The translations under genes and the position numbers were made by a program. From assembly GCA_964592335.1 (NCBI GenBank), contig CAZQEU010000007.1:1-40010 (forward strand): DNA of 40,010 bases, given 5' to 3'. The notes below the pieces were generated by a model. The model ran no database searches and had not been told where the DNA came from. It saw only the letters and a list, made by a program, of their open reading frames with translations. Below, piece after piece: positions 26,266 to 31,839 of the stretch (the first letter of the stretch is position 1; each line of letters opens with the position of its first letter). Source of the stretch: CAZKUB01 sp964592335 (GTDB taxonomy: Archaea > Thermoplasmatota > E2 > DHVEG-1).

Positions 26266-26561
26266 TGGCAAACGGAATATTTGAACAGATTCAAGCGTTG
26301 GCAACAGATGAGGGAATTTTAGGTTTATTGGTTGTAGTTGAAGGATATATTGTTGTTAGGCTTTATAAAGACAAAGAAAGGCTAGAGGATGAAAAAAACG
26401 CATTACAGGAAAAACGATTGGAGGACTTGTTGCAGATAATTACTAATCAGACAGAACTAAGAGTTAAATACTCAGCAGCAATTGAAAATACTCAAAGCTT
26501 AGTTGAAAAAATGTCTGTTTGGGTAGAGAAAATATTACATTGTTTAAAACTACAAAAATGA
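26265..26561 (+). CDS. Membrane-anchored coiled-coil protein of the lysis-like cassette
   Basis: A 98-aa protein; the ATG overlaps the stop of the giant gene. Residues about 17-33 are a membrane segment (GILGLLVVVEGYIVVRLY) and residues 34-90 a charged coiled coil (KDKERLEDEKNALQEKRLEDL). One membrane helix plus coiled coil resembles holin-accessory or spanin-like proteins, but no lipobox is visible. The next gene overlaps its stop. Confidence 0.75.
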   Translation: MANGIFEQIQALATDEGILGLLVVVEGYIVVRLYKDKERLEDEKNALQEKRLEDLLQIITNQTELRVKYSAAIENTQSLVEKMSVWVEKILHCLKLQK

Positions 26562-26776
26562 ATTTAATAAAAAGAGTTATTGGCAAAAAAAAACCATCTA
26601 AAGAAAAAGAAATCAATGGCAAGATAGATAAAGTAAAAGAGGCATATAAAAGGAATCATAAAAAAGAAATAAGAACAATAGATAAGCTTAACTTGACTTT
26701 AGAAAATGCTAAAATAGAAATAACAGTAGATAATTTTGATAAGATTATTAAGGAATTACAGGAGAAAAATGCTTGA
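26558..26776 (+). CDS. Small basic hypothetical protein
   Basis: A 72-aa, lysine-rich, helical protein (about a quarter of its residues are Lys). The ATG at 26558 overlaps the upstream stop (ATGA), which is why I prefer it to an in-frame TTG at 26519. Its final codons contain the AGGAG ribosome binding site of the next gene. No recognisable motif. Confidence 0.65.
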   Translation: MNLIKRVIGKKKPSKEKEINGKIDKVKEAYKRNHKKEIRTIDKLNLTLENAKIEITVDNFDKIIKELQEKNA

Positions 26777-27089
26777 TATTTTGTTTTTTATATGTAGGAC
26801 TTTTACATTTATACCACTTTCATTTTTATTTTTGGCACAAGTTTCAAACTTAATAGAAAAAGAAAAAGACAAACTGCATAATAGCAGGCTTGCTATCTTT
26901 TTATTAACTTTAGGGTTGTGGATTGATAGCACATTGTATTTATCTGGTTATATAAATGCTTTTTTTACAGGAACTGGTGTTCAGGAATATATTAGTTTAG
27001 TGCAAACTTTATTTTTAATTAGCAAGTTTGGTATGATGGGATCAGTTTGGTACTTATATAAATTGGTTTACCAGAATGAAAATTCTTGA
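26769..27089 (+). CDS. Three-helix membrane protein, holin-like
   Basis: A 106-aa hydrophobic protein with about three membrane segments: residues 3-24 (ILFFICRTFTFIPLSFLFL), about 42-62 (LAIFLLTLGLWIDSTLYL) and about 78-98. Start ATG 26769 has AGGAG 6 nt upstream. Directly upstream of the C39 peptidase gene, so a holin role is plausible: making membrane holes that release the endolysin. Confidence 0.7.
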   Translation: MLDILFFICRTFTFIPLSFLFLAQVSNLIEKEKDKLHNSRLAIFLLTLGLWIDSTLYLSGYINAFFTGTGVQEYISLVQTLFLISKFGMMGSVWYLYKLVYQNENS

Positions 27090-28050
27090 AATTCCATATT
27101 TTTCACAATGGGACTCTACCGCAGGGTTGTCAAAAAATGATTGTGGACCAGTTTCAGTCAGCATGGTTCTTGCTTTTTATGGAATAAAAACAACTGCTGA
27201 TGAGGTTTTTAAAAGAACAGGAGCAGGTCAAGGATTGATTTCAATATCCCAATTAAAGAAATCAATATCTTCTTATGGCTTAGATAGCAGGTATGAAAAG
27301 GATCGGGACTGGAACAGGATTAAGGATTTGATAGATTCAAATACCCCACCAATTGCTTTAGTACACTACGGAGATTTATCTTCACGGCAAGATAAAGGAT
27401 ATCATGGCGGACATTTTTTTGTGATTACCGGATACCGGGATGATGGGGTGTTTGTAAATGATCCGGACTTTTGGGGAGTATATAGAGAGCATGGCAAAAA
27501 TCATTTCTATCCCAAGGATGAGTTTTTAAAAGCATGGAACAATTCATATCAGGATGGTAACCCAAGAAATTCACTTTTAATAATTAAAGAAAATCATTCA
27601 CAGAATGAAGATTTTAAAGAGTGTTTGGATCAGCATGAAGAGTTGGTTACAGAAAATGTAAATTTAAAAGACCAGCTAGAAAAACTAGAAAAGGAAAAAA
27701 AGATTTTATCTAACGATCTTGTGAAAATGAAGAAAAAAAAGGAAAATGAAAAGAAATTAGCAGATGAGTGGAGGAAAATTTCAGAAGTTGAAGATGTAAA
27801 TTCGTTTGATGAATTGGACAAAAAGATAAGGGCATACAAAGATAGCAGTAATTGTGATAGTCTGCTAGAGGTTCAAAAGAAGAATTTCGTGAAAAGGGAA
27901 AAGGAAATTAAAGAACAATGCAAAAGACAAAAAGATTTGCTCCGGAGACATTTAATAGACCCAATGGAATTAGAAACAAAAGAGCTTATACTTTTATTGT
28001 TTGGAATTAAACCTAAACAATTTGAACAAAATAAAAAAAATGGAACATGA
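27076..28050 (+). CDS. C39-type peptidase with coiled-coil tail, possible endolysin
   Basis: A 324-aa protein. Residues 1-170 form a papain-like C39_2 peptidase with the expected triad: C23 in NDCGPVS, H113 in GGHFFVITGY and D129 in VNDPDFWG. Residues about 175-265 are a long charged coiled coil, followed by a cysteine-containing segment and a basic C-terminal domain. C39 peptidases cut peptide bonds, in phages often peptidoglycan cross-bridges. Setting next to holin-like genes suggests a lysis enzyme; maturation of another protein is the alternative. Confidence 0.8.
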   Translation: MKILEIPYFSQWDSTAGLSKNDCGPVSVSMVLAFYGIKTTADEVFKRTGAGQGLISISQLKKSISSYGLDSRYEKDRDWNRIKDLIDSNTPPIALVHYGDLSSRQDKGYHGGHFFVITGYRDDGVFVNDPDFWGVYREHGKNHFYPKDEFLKAWNNSYQDGNPRNSLLIIKENHSQNEDFKECLDQHEELVTENVNLKDQLEKLEKEKKILSNDLVKMKKKKENEKKLADEWRKISEVEDVNSFDELDKKIRAYKDSSNCDSLLEVQKKNFVKREKEIKEQCKRQKDLLRRHLIDPMELETKELILLLFGIKPKQFEQNKKNGT

Positions 28051-28246
28051 AGATATAAAAAAACTTAAAGAGCGCTTGATTACAATGAAGAGGGAAAGGG
28101 AGGACTATCTTAAACATACAGATAGACTTAGAGAGAAAATTGAAGTGCTTAAAAACACGCTAATGGCTTTAGTAAGCGGTGGTAGTTTTAAAAAGTATCT
28201 AAAAAAACTAGAAGATAAGGGGGTGAGAATTAAACATGACAAATAG
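28040..28246 (+). CDS. Small coiled-coil protein
   Basis: A 68-aa charged helical protein (KKLKERLITMKREREDYL) overlapping the end of the peptidase gene. I chose ATG 28040 rather than an in-frame upstream start at 28001 because the overlap is then short, as elsewhere here. It ends just past the AAGGGGGTGAG ribosome binding site of the next gene. Function unknown. Confidence 0.65.
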   Translation: MEHEDIKKLKERLITMKREREDYLKHTDRLREKIEVLKNTLMALVSGGSFKKYLKKLEDKGVRIKHDK

Positions 28247-28490
28247 AGAATTTTATGAAGCTATATTTGGTGCTGTTTTACCTCCTTTTATTGACATATT
28301 AAATCGTCGGGTTAAAGACTCTAGGTTAAGGTTTGTTGTATCTATGTTGGTTTGTTTAGCAAGCGGTGCTTTAATAAACATAGATCAATTGAATTTAGAA
28401 AACTTTTTGGAGAGTGGAACATTGATTTTTGCAAGCGCCCAGACAATTTATCATACTTATTGGAAAACTAGCAGGTTAAGAAGAAGATGA
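28236..28490 (+). CDS. Holin-like membrane protein
   Basis: An 84-aa protein with about two membrane segments (residues 9-22 and 33-51, FVVSMLVCLASGALINI, with a third weak one at 61-74) and a very basic C-terminus (KTSRLRRR). Small size, two to three helices and a charged tail are the usual pattern of phage holins. It has a strong ribosome binding site. It and the protein at 26769 are rival candidates for the holin. Confidence 0.7.
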   Translation: MTNREFYEAIFGAVLPPFIDILNRRVKDSRLRFVVSMLVCLASGALINIDQLNLENFLESGTLIFASAQTIYHTYWKTSRLRRR

Positions 28491-28558
28491 GCTGGTTTTA
28501 TGTAATACTAATTTTTGTTGCTATACTTATTGCTATCAGCAGAAAGGATAGTTTTTGA
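28487..28558 (+). CDS. Tiny single-membrane-helix protein, 23 aa
   Basis: A 23-aa frame, MSWFYVILIFVAILIAISRK then DSF, coding for one hydrophobic helix and a short charged tail. The ATG overlaps the upstream stop (ATGA) and the TGA overlaps the next TTG start. It fills the gap exactly, which supports it being real despite its size. Possibly a lysis regulator. Confidence 0.5.
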   Translation: MSWFYVILIFVAILIAISRKDSF

Positions 28559-28749
28559 GTTTAAAAGAAAGGCTTTTACAAAAACTTCAAGGCAGAAGAA
28601 AAGAAGCAACTCCTCGTCGCATTGCACAAGCCATCGGTCAAGAAGAGATTACTATGGAAGATTCATATAGGTATCCGGTAAATGATGGTGTTTTGGAACA
28701 AAAAAAACAAGGTGGGTTATTAAATACTAAACACAAACAAAGACGATGA
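28555..28749 (+). CDS. Small basic hypothetical protein
   Basis: A 64-aa protein starting at TTG 28555, with GAAAGGA about 8 nt upstream. Arg-, Lys- and Gln-rich; it may be a small nucleic-acid-binding or structural protein. The stop overlaps the next ATG. No motif recognised. Confidence 0.6.
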   Translation: MSLKERLLQKLQGRRKEATPRRIAQAIGQEEITMEDSYRYPVNDGVLEQKKQGGLLNTKHKQRR

Positions 28750-28916
28750 AAGAAAGGCAGCAGCCACCACCACATGAGGTTGCTAAAGGACAGCGTAGAT
28801 ATTATCCGCATGAATTGATTGGACAGCCATTGGTATCAAAACCTAAAGACAAACATTGGCAAGAAAAACACGATAGGAGTAAACAATCTCAAAGACAGAG
28901 AAACAGAAATGGTTGA
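28746..28916 (+). CDS. Small hypothetical protein, 56 aa
   Basis: A 56-aa basic frame, ATG 28746, overlapping the previous stop (ATGA). It contains PPPH and a Gln/Arg-rich tail. The stop (28914-28916) lies 8 nt inside the following gene, which would couple translation of the two. It accounts for the space between the lysis-like genes and the MazG-like gene. Confidence 0.5.
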   Translation: MKERQQPPPHEVAKGQRRYYPHELIGQPLVSKPKDKHWQEKHDRSKQSQRQRNRNG

Positions 28917-29295
28917 AAGGTATTTTCTAAACGATTGTCAAGCCATTTTATCAAGATGGGAGACAGACTGCGGTTTAGAAAGAACTACTTTTGACAGAGT
29001 AATGAGGAAAGGTGAAGAAGATTTAGAACTTCTAGAAGCATTAAAAAAATTTCTTTTATGTAATAGTCAAGAAAATAGAGAAGCTGTTGCAAATGAAGCA
29101 ATGGATGTTATAGTCATAACTTTATCTGTAATAGAAACACTAGGATATGATGCAGAGAGAATGTTTGAAGATATAATGGATACTAATTATGAGAAATATA
29201 ATCCTCATAGGATGAAAGAGCTTATAGATTCAGGTTTAGAACCCTTAGAAGCCATGAGTAAGTTAAAAGAAGATTGGGATAATGGTTTGGTATAA
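28909..29295 (+). CDS. MazG-like nucleotide pyrophosphohydrolase
   Basis: A 128-aa all-helical protein with the metal-binding pattern of MazG/dUTPase-like NTP pyrophosphatases: E37-x-x-E40 in GEEDLELLEA and E63-x-x-D66 in NEAMDVI, separated by one helix. The C-terminal YEKYNPHRM pattern is also usual for phage members. The family hydrolyses NTPs or dNTPs, or degrades alarmones, to favour phage synthesis. A longer form could begin at TTG 28819, but ATG 28909 overlaps the preceding stop. The last codons overlap the -10 box of the small-RNA region. Confidence 0.82.
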   Translation: MVERYFLNDCQAILSRWETDCGLERTTFDRVMRKGEEDLELLEALKKFLLCNSQENREAVANEAMDVIVITLSVIETLGYDAERMFEDIMDTNYEKYNPHRMKELIDSGLEPLEAMSKLKEDWDNGLV

Positions 29296-29296
29296 T
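29288..29296 (+). promoter_or_regulatory. Extended -10 promoter of small RNA 1
   Basis: TGGTATAAT at 29288-29296 is a perfect extended -10; no good -35 is visible at the right distance. Transcription would start near 29303, precisely at the first base of the GGGGCAG stem. The box overlaps the last codon and stop of the MazG-like gene. Confidence 0.55.
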
Positions 29297-29302
29297 ATAT
29301 AA

Positions 29303-29373
29303 GGGGCAGATAAATTTAGTAAAACTCGGAAAACCTTTCTAAATTAGAGGGATCACCTCCATTCTACTGCCCC
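29303..29373 (+). ncRNA. Structured small RNA 1, carries a 16S 3'-end mimic
   Basis: A 71-nt element closed by a perfect 7-bp stem (GGGGCAG 29303-29309 with CTGCCCC 29367-29373). Inside are two hairpins. AATTTAG (29313-29319) pairs with CTAAATT (29339-29345) around a 19-nt loop; GAGG (29347-29350) pairs with CCTC (29356-29359). The second hairpin contains GGATCACCTCC (29350-29360), identical to the 3' end of bacterial 16S rRNA including the anti-Shine-Dalgarno. The first loop contains TCGGAAAACC, and with its 3' stem arm can pair with the recT start region. No terminator follows, so it may be processed from a longer RNA. Function is inferred, none known. Confidence 0.6.
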
Positions 29374-29376
29374 CAC

Positions 29377-29405
29377 TTGACAATCTCCTAAATCTTTTTT
29401 ATTAT
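29377..29405 (+). promoter_or_regulatory. Consensus promoter of small RNA 2
   Basis: Perfect TTGACA (29377-29382), 17 nt, then TATTAT (29400-29405). Transcription would begin near 29412. No open reading frame of note follows before the terminator, which indicates an RNA gene. Confidence 0.75.
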
Positions 29406-29411
29406 GAAAAT

Positions 29412-29503
29412 ACCTTGTTTGGTTTGCGAGAGCATTTACTGGGCAAGTCCGAAAAAAAAGGAATTAAACTGACCCACTAAATATTTTGGGTTTGGTTTTT
29501 TTT
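29412..29503 (+). ncRNA. Small RNA 2, about 92 nt
   Basis: Runs from the consensus promoter to the terminator at 29466-29511. Visible stems: CTTG (29414-29417) with CAAG (29444-29447), enclosing a short TGC/GCA hairpin with a GAGA (GNRA-type) loop (29425-29434); and TCC (29448-29450) with GGA (29460-29462) around G plus eight A. No ATG with a ribosome binding site is present. Not recognised as a known family; target unknown. Confidence 0.6.
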
Positions 29504-29511
29504 CTTTTTTT
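29466..29511 (+). terminator. Intrinsic terminator of small RNA 2
   Basis: AAACTGACCCA (29466-29476) pairs with TGGGTTTGGTTT (29487-29498) with one bulge and two wobble pairs, around a 10-nt loop. A long T tract follows (29496-29513 with one C). It would end transcripts from both upstream RNA promoters. Confidence 0.75.
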
Positions 29512-29538
29512 TTACCCCTTCAGGCTAGGTGCTATAAT
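29511..29538 (+). promoter_or_regulatory. Extended -10 promoter of small RNA 3
   Basis: TGCTATAAT (29530-29538) is a perfect extended -10. A moderate TTTACC (29511-29516) lies 16 nt upstream of it. Transcription would start near 29545, 11 nt before the long closing stem of small RNA 3. Confidence 0.6.
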
Positions 29539-29544
29539 CCAATT

Positions 29545-29766
29545 AAGGCTCTTTGAAAACTAATTAGTGGGGAAAGCGGAAGTAGTCAATTTCTGTCAAT
29601 TCCTTATGCGTTTAACTAACCATTAAACTGCTTAGATAGATTGACGGTGGGATTGGTTATCTCCGGCAGTCATTAAAGTTTTAATTCCATAAAAACATAT
29701 CAATAATTTCATCCGTGCAACTGATCGGTATGACTAGCCACAAGTTGTCCCCACTACTTAGTTTTT
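29545..29766 (+). ncRNA. Large structured RNA 3, about 220 nt
   Basis: Closed by a long stem: AAAACTAATTAGTGGGG (29556-29572) with CCCCACTACTTAGTTTT (29749-29765), 16 of 17 paired, ending in a T run so it doubles as terminator. Inner helices: TAGTCA (29583-29588) with TGACTA (29731-29736); CTGTCAATT (29593-29601) with GATTGACGG (29639-29647), capped by GTTTAA/TTAAAC (29610-29615 and 29623-29628); TGGGATT (29648-29654) with AATTCCA (29683-29689); and CATCCG with CGGTATG (29710-29715, 29726-29732), which competes with the first inner helix. This is a multi-branch architecture. It lacks the tmRNA, RNase P, SRP and 6S signatures I know, and has no coding frame. Confidence 0.65.
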
Positions 29767-29773
29767 AATACGC

Positions 29774-29801
29774 TTGACAAAAAAATTTATACATGTAATA
29801 C
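29774..29801 (+). promoter_or_regulatory. Promoter giving a leaderless early mRNA
   Basis: Perfect TTGACA (29774-29779) and, after 16 nt, a weaker TAATAC (29796-29801). Transcription would start near 29808, one base before ATG 29809, and no ribosome binding site is present. This is the third leaderless-type arrangement in the window. Confidence 0.55.
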
Positions 29802-29808
29802 TAGAAAT

Positions 29809-30003
29809 ATGCAGAAAGACAGACAGACAGAACCTAATCCCAACTATGTAGCACAAATCTGTCCGGTATGTAATGGTTTTGGGACTTTATCTTATGGAAA
29901 AAAGAAATGCCACGCTTGTAATGGGCGTGGTTTTGTTGTTATTAACAATGAAACAGGGATGCCTGTTGAAGATAGAGAGAAAAATGAAAAAGAACTATCC
30001 TAA
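29809..30003 (+). CDS. DnaJ-type zinc-finger protein
   Basis: A 64-aa protein with two CxxCxGxG-type half sites: CPVCNGFG (residues 18-25) and CHACNGRG (residues 34-41), the pattern of the DnaJ cysteine-rich zinc domain. Such small stand-alone proteins are frequent in phages and may bind zinc, misfolded protein or partner enzymes. It opens the replication region with an apparently leaderless start. Its 3' end overlaps the following HNH gene by 20 nt in another frame. Confidence 0.8.
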   Translation: MQKDRQTEPNPNYVAQICPVCNGFGTLSYGKKKCHACNGRGFVVINNETGMPVEDREKNEKELS

Positions 30004-30457
30004 ATACCTTCAAAGTAGCACCTGGAAAGAAAGGCGTAGTAATGTCCTTGATAAAAAGGGGGCTACTTGTTCCATTTGTTGGAGTAAAAAAAATATTAAC
30101 CTACACCATAACAGTTATATTGATAAAAAAGGAAAGAGTAATTTGGGTAGAGAAAAACATAAACACTTAATTCCTCTTTGCGGAAGCTGTCATACAAAAT
30201 GGCATCATTATCATGGAAAACGCAAAATAACAAAACTAATGATTAAACGAGTTCATAAAATGAGAAGGTTGGGTATTAGTCTTGATGATTGTATTAGGTT
30301 TTGTTTTGATAAATATCTTTATAAACATATTGTAATAAACTGGAAAAAAGACCTAAATAAAGAAAAAAGAAATAAGTCAGATAATAGTGCTATTTACGCA
30401 GCAGAATCAGAAGGTAAAAAAATAATTCCAGCAAATGGTAAAAAGGTAAAACAATGA
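29984..30457 (+). CDS. HNH endonuclease-like protein
   Basis: A 157-aa protein with a clear HNH/zinc arrangement: CSIC at about residues 27-30, the first-strand LHH at about 37-39, then HLIPLCGSCHTKWHHYHGK at about 59-78. The CxxC pairs bind a structural zinc and the histidines form the nuclease site. I begin at ATG 29984 with GAGAG just upstream. HNH proteins in phages act as homing or packaging nucleases or aid recombination. The tail is lysine-rich and probably binds DNA. Confidence 0.8.
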   Translation: MKKNYPKYLQSSTWKERRSNVLDKKGATCSICWSKKNINLHHNSYIDKKGKSNLGREKHKHLIPLCGSCHTKWHHYHGKRKITKLMIKRVHKMRRLGISLDDCIRFCFDKYLYKHIVINWKKDLNKEKRNKSDNSAIYAAESEGKKIIPANGKKVKQ

Positions 30458-30500
30458 TATCCAGCGATTGGTCAATAAACCCTCCGTTAGAAGGAAAATA

Positions 30501-31235
30501 ATGTCTAAAATATTACTAAATAAAAAAATTCACAATGACAATTGGTTTTTTAATTTAGATATTCGGTTAAAATATTTATTTATTTTTTTAATCACAAATG
30601 AGTTATGTTCACTTATTGGTGCGTATGAAATGCCCCTTGCCCTCATTGCACAGTATATAGGGAGTACCCCAGACAAGACAAAAGACTTGATACATCAATT
30701 AAATCCTAAAGTTTTTTACAAAGATGGATGGGTTATAATTCCGAATTATTCAAAGTATAATCCAATGAGTAATCCTAATATTAAAAAATCAAAAGTTAAA
30801 CAATTAAGTGAAATACCAGAGAAAATTAAACCCTTGTTAAACCCTTCCGAAGGGTTGGAAAGGGTTTATAAACACTCCAATGAAAATGAATATGATAATG
30901 ATAATGATAATGATAATGATAATGATAATACTAAAGAAAAAGAAAAAAATAAAAAAAAGAAAAAGAAAAAAATAAAAAAAAGCAGTTTGAAATATGTTAA
31001 GCAAATACTAGAAGGAAAAAACGAAGCAGTTGTAGAAGAAATTGCAGAGCGATACAACTGTCCGGAGGAGTTTGTGTTAAGTAAGTCAGAGGACCTAATC
31101 AATTATTGTGAATCAAAAGGTAAAAAATACAAAGATTATAAGCGAACACTTATGGCGTGGGTAAAAAAAGATGCTATAAAATTAAGAAAGGAACAGAATG
31201 AGCGATCAGATATCACATTCATTGATCCCGCCTGA
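30501..31235 (+). CDS. Replication initiation / replisome organiser protein
   Basis: A 244-aa protein. Residues 1-85 follow the N-terminal winged-helix pattern of phage replisome organisers (an LKYLFIFLITNE helix, a GAYEMPLALIAQYIG helix, then VFYKDGWVIIPNYSKYNPMSNP). A linker with a six-fold Asp-Asn repeat and lysine runs occupies residues 130-162. The C-terminal 75 residues are helical (DnaD-like position). ATG 30501 has AGAAGGAAA upstream. Proteins of this type bind origin iterons and load the host helicase; candidate iterons lie inside this gene. Confidence 0.78.
   Translation: MSKILLNKKIHNDNWFFNLDIRLKYLFIFLITNELCSLIGAYEMPLALIAQYIGSTPDKTKDLIHQLNPKVFYKDGWVIIPNYSKYNPMSNPNIKKSKVKQLSEIPEKIKPLLNPSEGLERVYKHSNENEYDNDNDNDNDNDNTKEKEKNKKKKKKKIKKSSLKYVKQILEGKNEAVVEEIAERYNCPEEFVLSKSEDLINYCESKGKKYKDYKRTLMAWVKKDAIKLRKEQNERSDITFIDPA
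30826..30869 (+). repeat. Iteron cluster, candidate replication origin
   Basis: TTAAACCCTT occurs perfectly at 30826-30835 and 30837-30846. Its reverse complement follows as AAGGGTT (30850-30856, 7 of 10) and AAGGGTTTA (30860-30868, 9 of 10). Copies are spaced 10-11 bp, one helical turn, so all face the same side of the DNA. They lie inside the initiator gene, just before an AT-rich tract, as in lambda-type origins. Confidence 0.6.
30894..30985 (+). repeat. AT-rich tract: six GATAAT units and A-rich run
   Basis: Six perfect tandem GATAAT units (30894-30929), followed by an almost pure A/G purine stretch (30932-30985). In the protein it gives an Asp-Asn repeat and lysine runs. Beside the iterons, it could be the DNA-unwinding element; it could also be just a flexible linker prone to slippage. 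Confidence 0.75.
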
Positions 31236-31593
31236 ATGGCAAGAGCGGTTTTATATCCGGAGATTTGAAGGAAAGGATATTTTAATTAGCAAAGAGCAGA
31301 GGAACAAAATTATTAAAGCGATAAACAAGGGTGATAGATTTGTGCAGGTCGGGAAATATACGCTAATGCTAAGAGCAATTAAAAGCATAGACCCATATTA
31401 CGAACCAAAAAACATACCGCCAAAACCAAAACCGAAACATAAACACAAAAAAGTTAAAGAGGATGGAATTGAAAGGTATTTGAAAATTGAAACAGAAGAA
31501 TCAAAAGAAAAAAGAAAGCTTTGGGAAAGGTTATATTCCGGAGAAAAAGATATTAAAAAGTTACTAAAAGAAAATGCATCCAGTAAAGATTAA
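31198..31593 (+). CDS. Hypothetical basic protein of the replication region
   Basis: A 131-aa protein, ATG 31198 with AAGGAAC upstream, overlapping the initiator gene by 38 nt. Lysine- and proline-rich middle (PPKPKPKHKHKK), beta-like N-terminus. No family recognised. The place after the initiator would suit a helicase loader or accessory, but the sequence lacks a Walker motif. Confidence 0.75.
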   Translation: MSDQISHSLIPPEWQERFYIRRFEGKDILISKEQRNKIIKAINKGDRFVQVGKYTLMLRAIKSIDPYYEPKNIPPKPKPKHKHKKVKEDGIERYLKIETEESKEKRKLWERLYSGEKDIKKLLKENASSKD

Positions 31594-31792
31594 CGAAAAA
31601 GAACTAAAAACTTTAAAAGAAGCAGAGAAAACTAGAGATTTATCAATGTTGTATTCCTGGAAGCTTAAATATCTTTACCAGCGATGTGTTCTTTTACCAG
31701 AAAAAGATATAAAAACACTTAAACTGATAGCAAATGAAGCAAAAAGGGTTTTAAAAGAGGAAAGAGAGGCTAGAGATATATTTGGTGCTTGA
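31574..31792 (+). CDS. Small helical hypothetical protein
   Basis: A 72-aa protein with alternating charged helices (KELKTLKEAEKTRDLSMLYS), overlapping the preceding gene by 20 nt. Its stop codon overlaps the -35 box of the recT promoter (TTGACA at 31789-31794). Function unknown. Confidence 0.65.
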   Translation: MHPVKINEKELKTLKEAEKTRDLSMLYSWKLKYLYQRCVLLPEKDIKTLKLIANEAKRVLKEEREARDIFGA

Positions 31793-31817
31793 CAAGCAAG
31801 GTTGAATAGATTAACAT
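31789..31817 (+). promoter_or_regulatory. Consensus promoter of the recombination operon
   Basis: TTGACA (31789-31794), 17 nt, TAACAT (31812-31817). Transcription would start near 31824, leaving a 33-nt leader with AGAAAGG as ribosome binding site for recT. The leader ends in GGTTTTTCCG directly before the ATG. Confidence 0.75.
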
Positions 31818-31839
31818 GATGATATATAGGCTTACAAAA

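Noticed and set aside
28819..28908. TTG 28819 as start of the MazG-like gene
   Set aside because: No binding site there, and the extra 30 residues lack the family pattern. ATG 28909 overlaps the stop of a preceding small gene as is usual here, though an AGGAG at 28875-28879 without a start codon remains unexplained.
29303..29374. A tRNA-like outline: 7-bp closing stem over 71 nt followed by CA
   Set aside because: There is no T-arm with GTTCGA-type loop before the 3' strand, no D-loop GG and no plausible anticodon arm. I keep it as a structured small RNA rather than a tRNA.
29545..29766. tmRNA, RNase P RNA, SRP RNA or 6S RNA
   Set aside because: None of the conserved cores that I know for these RNAs is present. 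Only the size and terminal stem resemble 6S RNA.
30894..30929. GATAAT repeat as a phase-variation microsatellite
   Set aside because: The unit is 6 bp, so gain or loss keeps the reading frame; it cannot switch the gene on and off.
30866..31102. Minus-strand open frames, for example the Ser/Leu-rich one over the initiator linker
   Set aside because: They are mirror images of low-complexity or coding sequence on the + strand, without binding sites or plausible composition. The same holds for all other minus-strand frames in the window.
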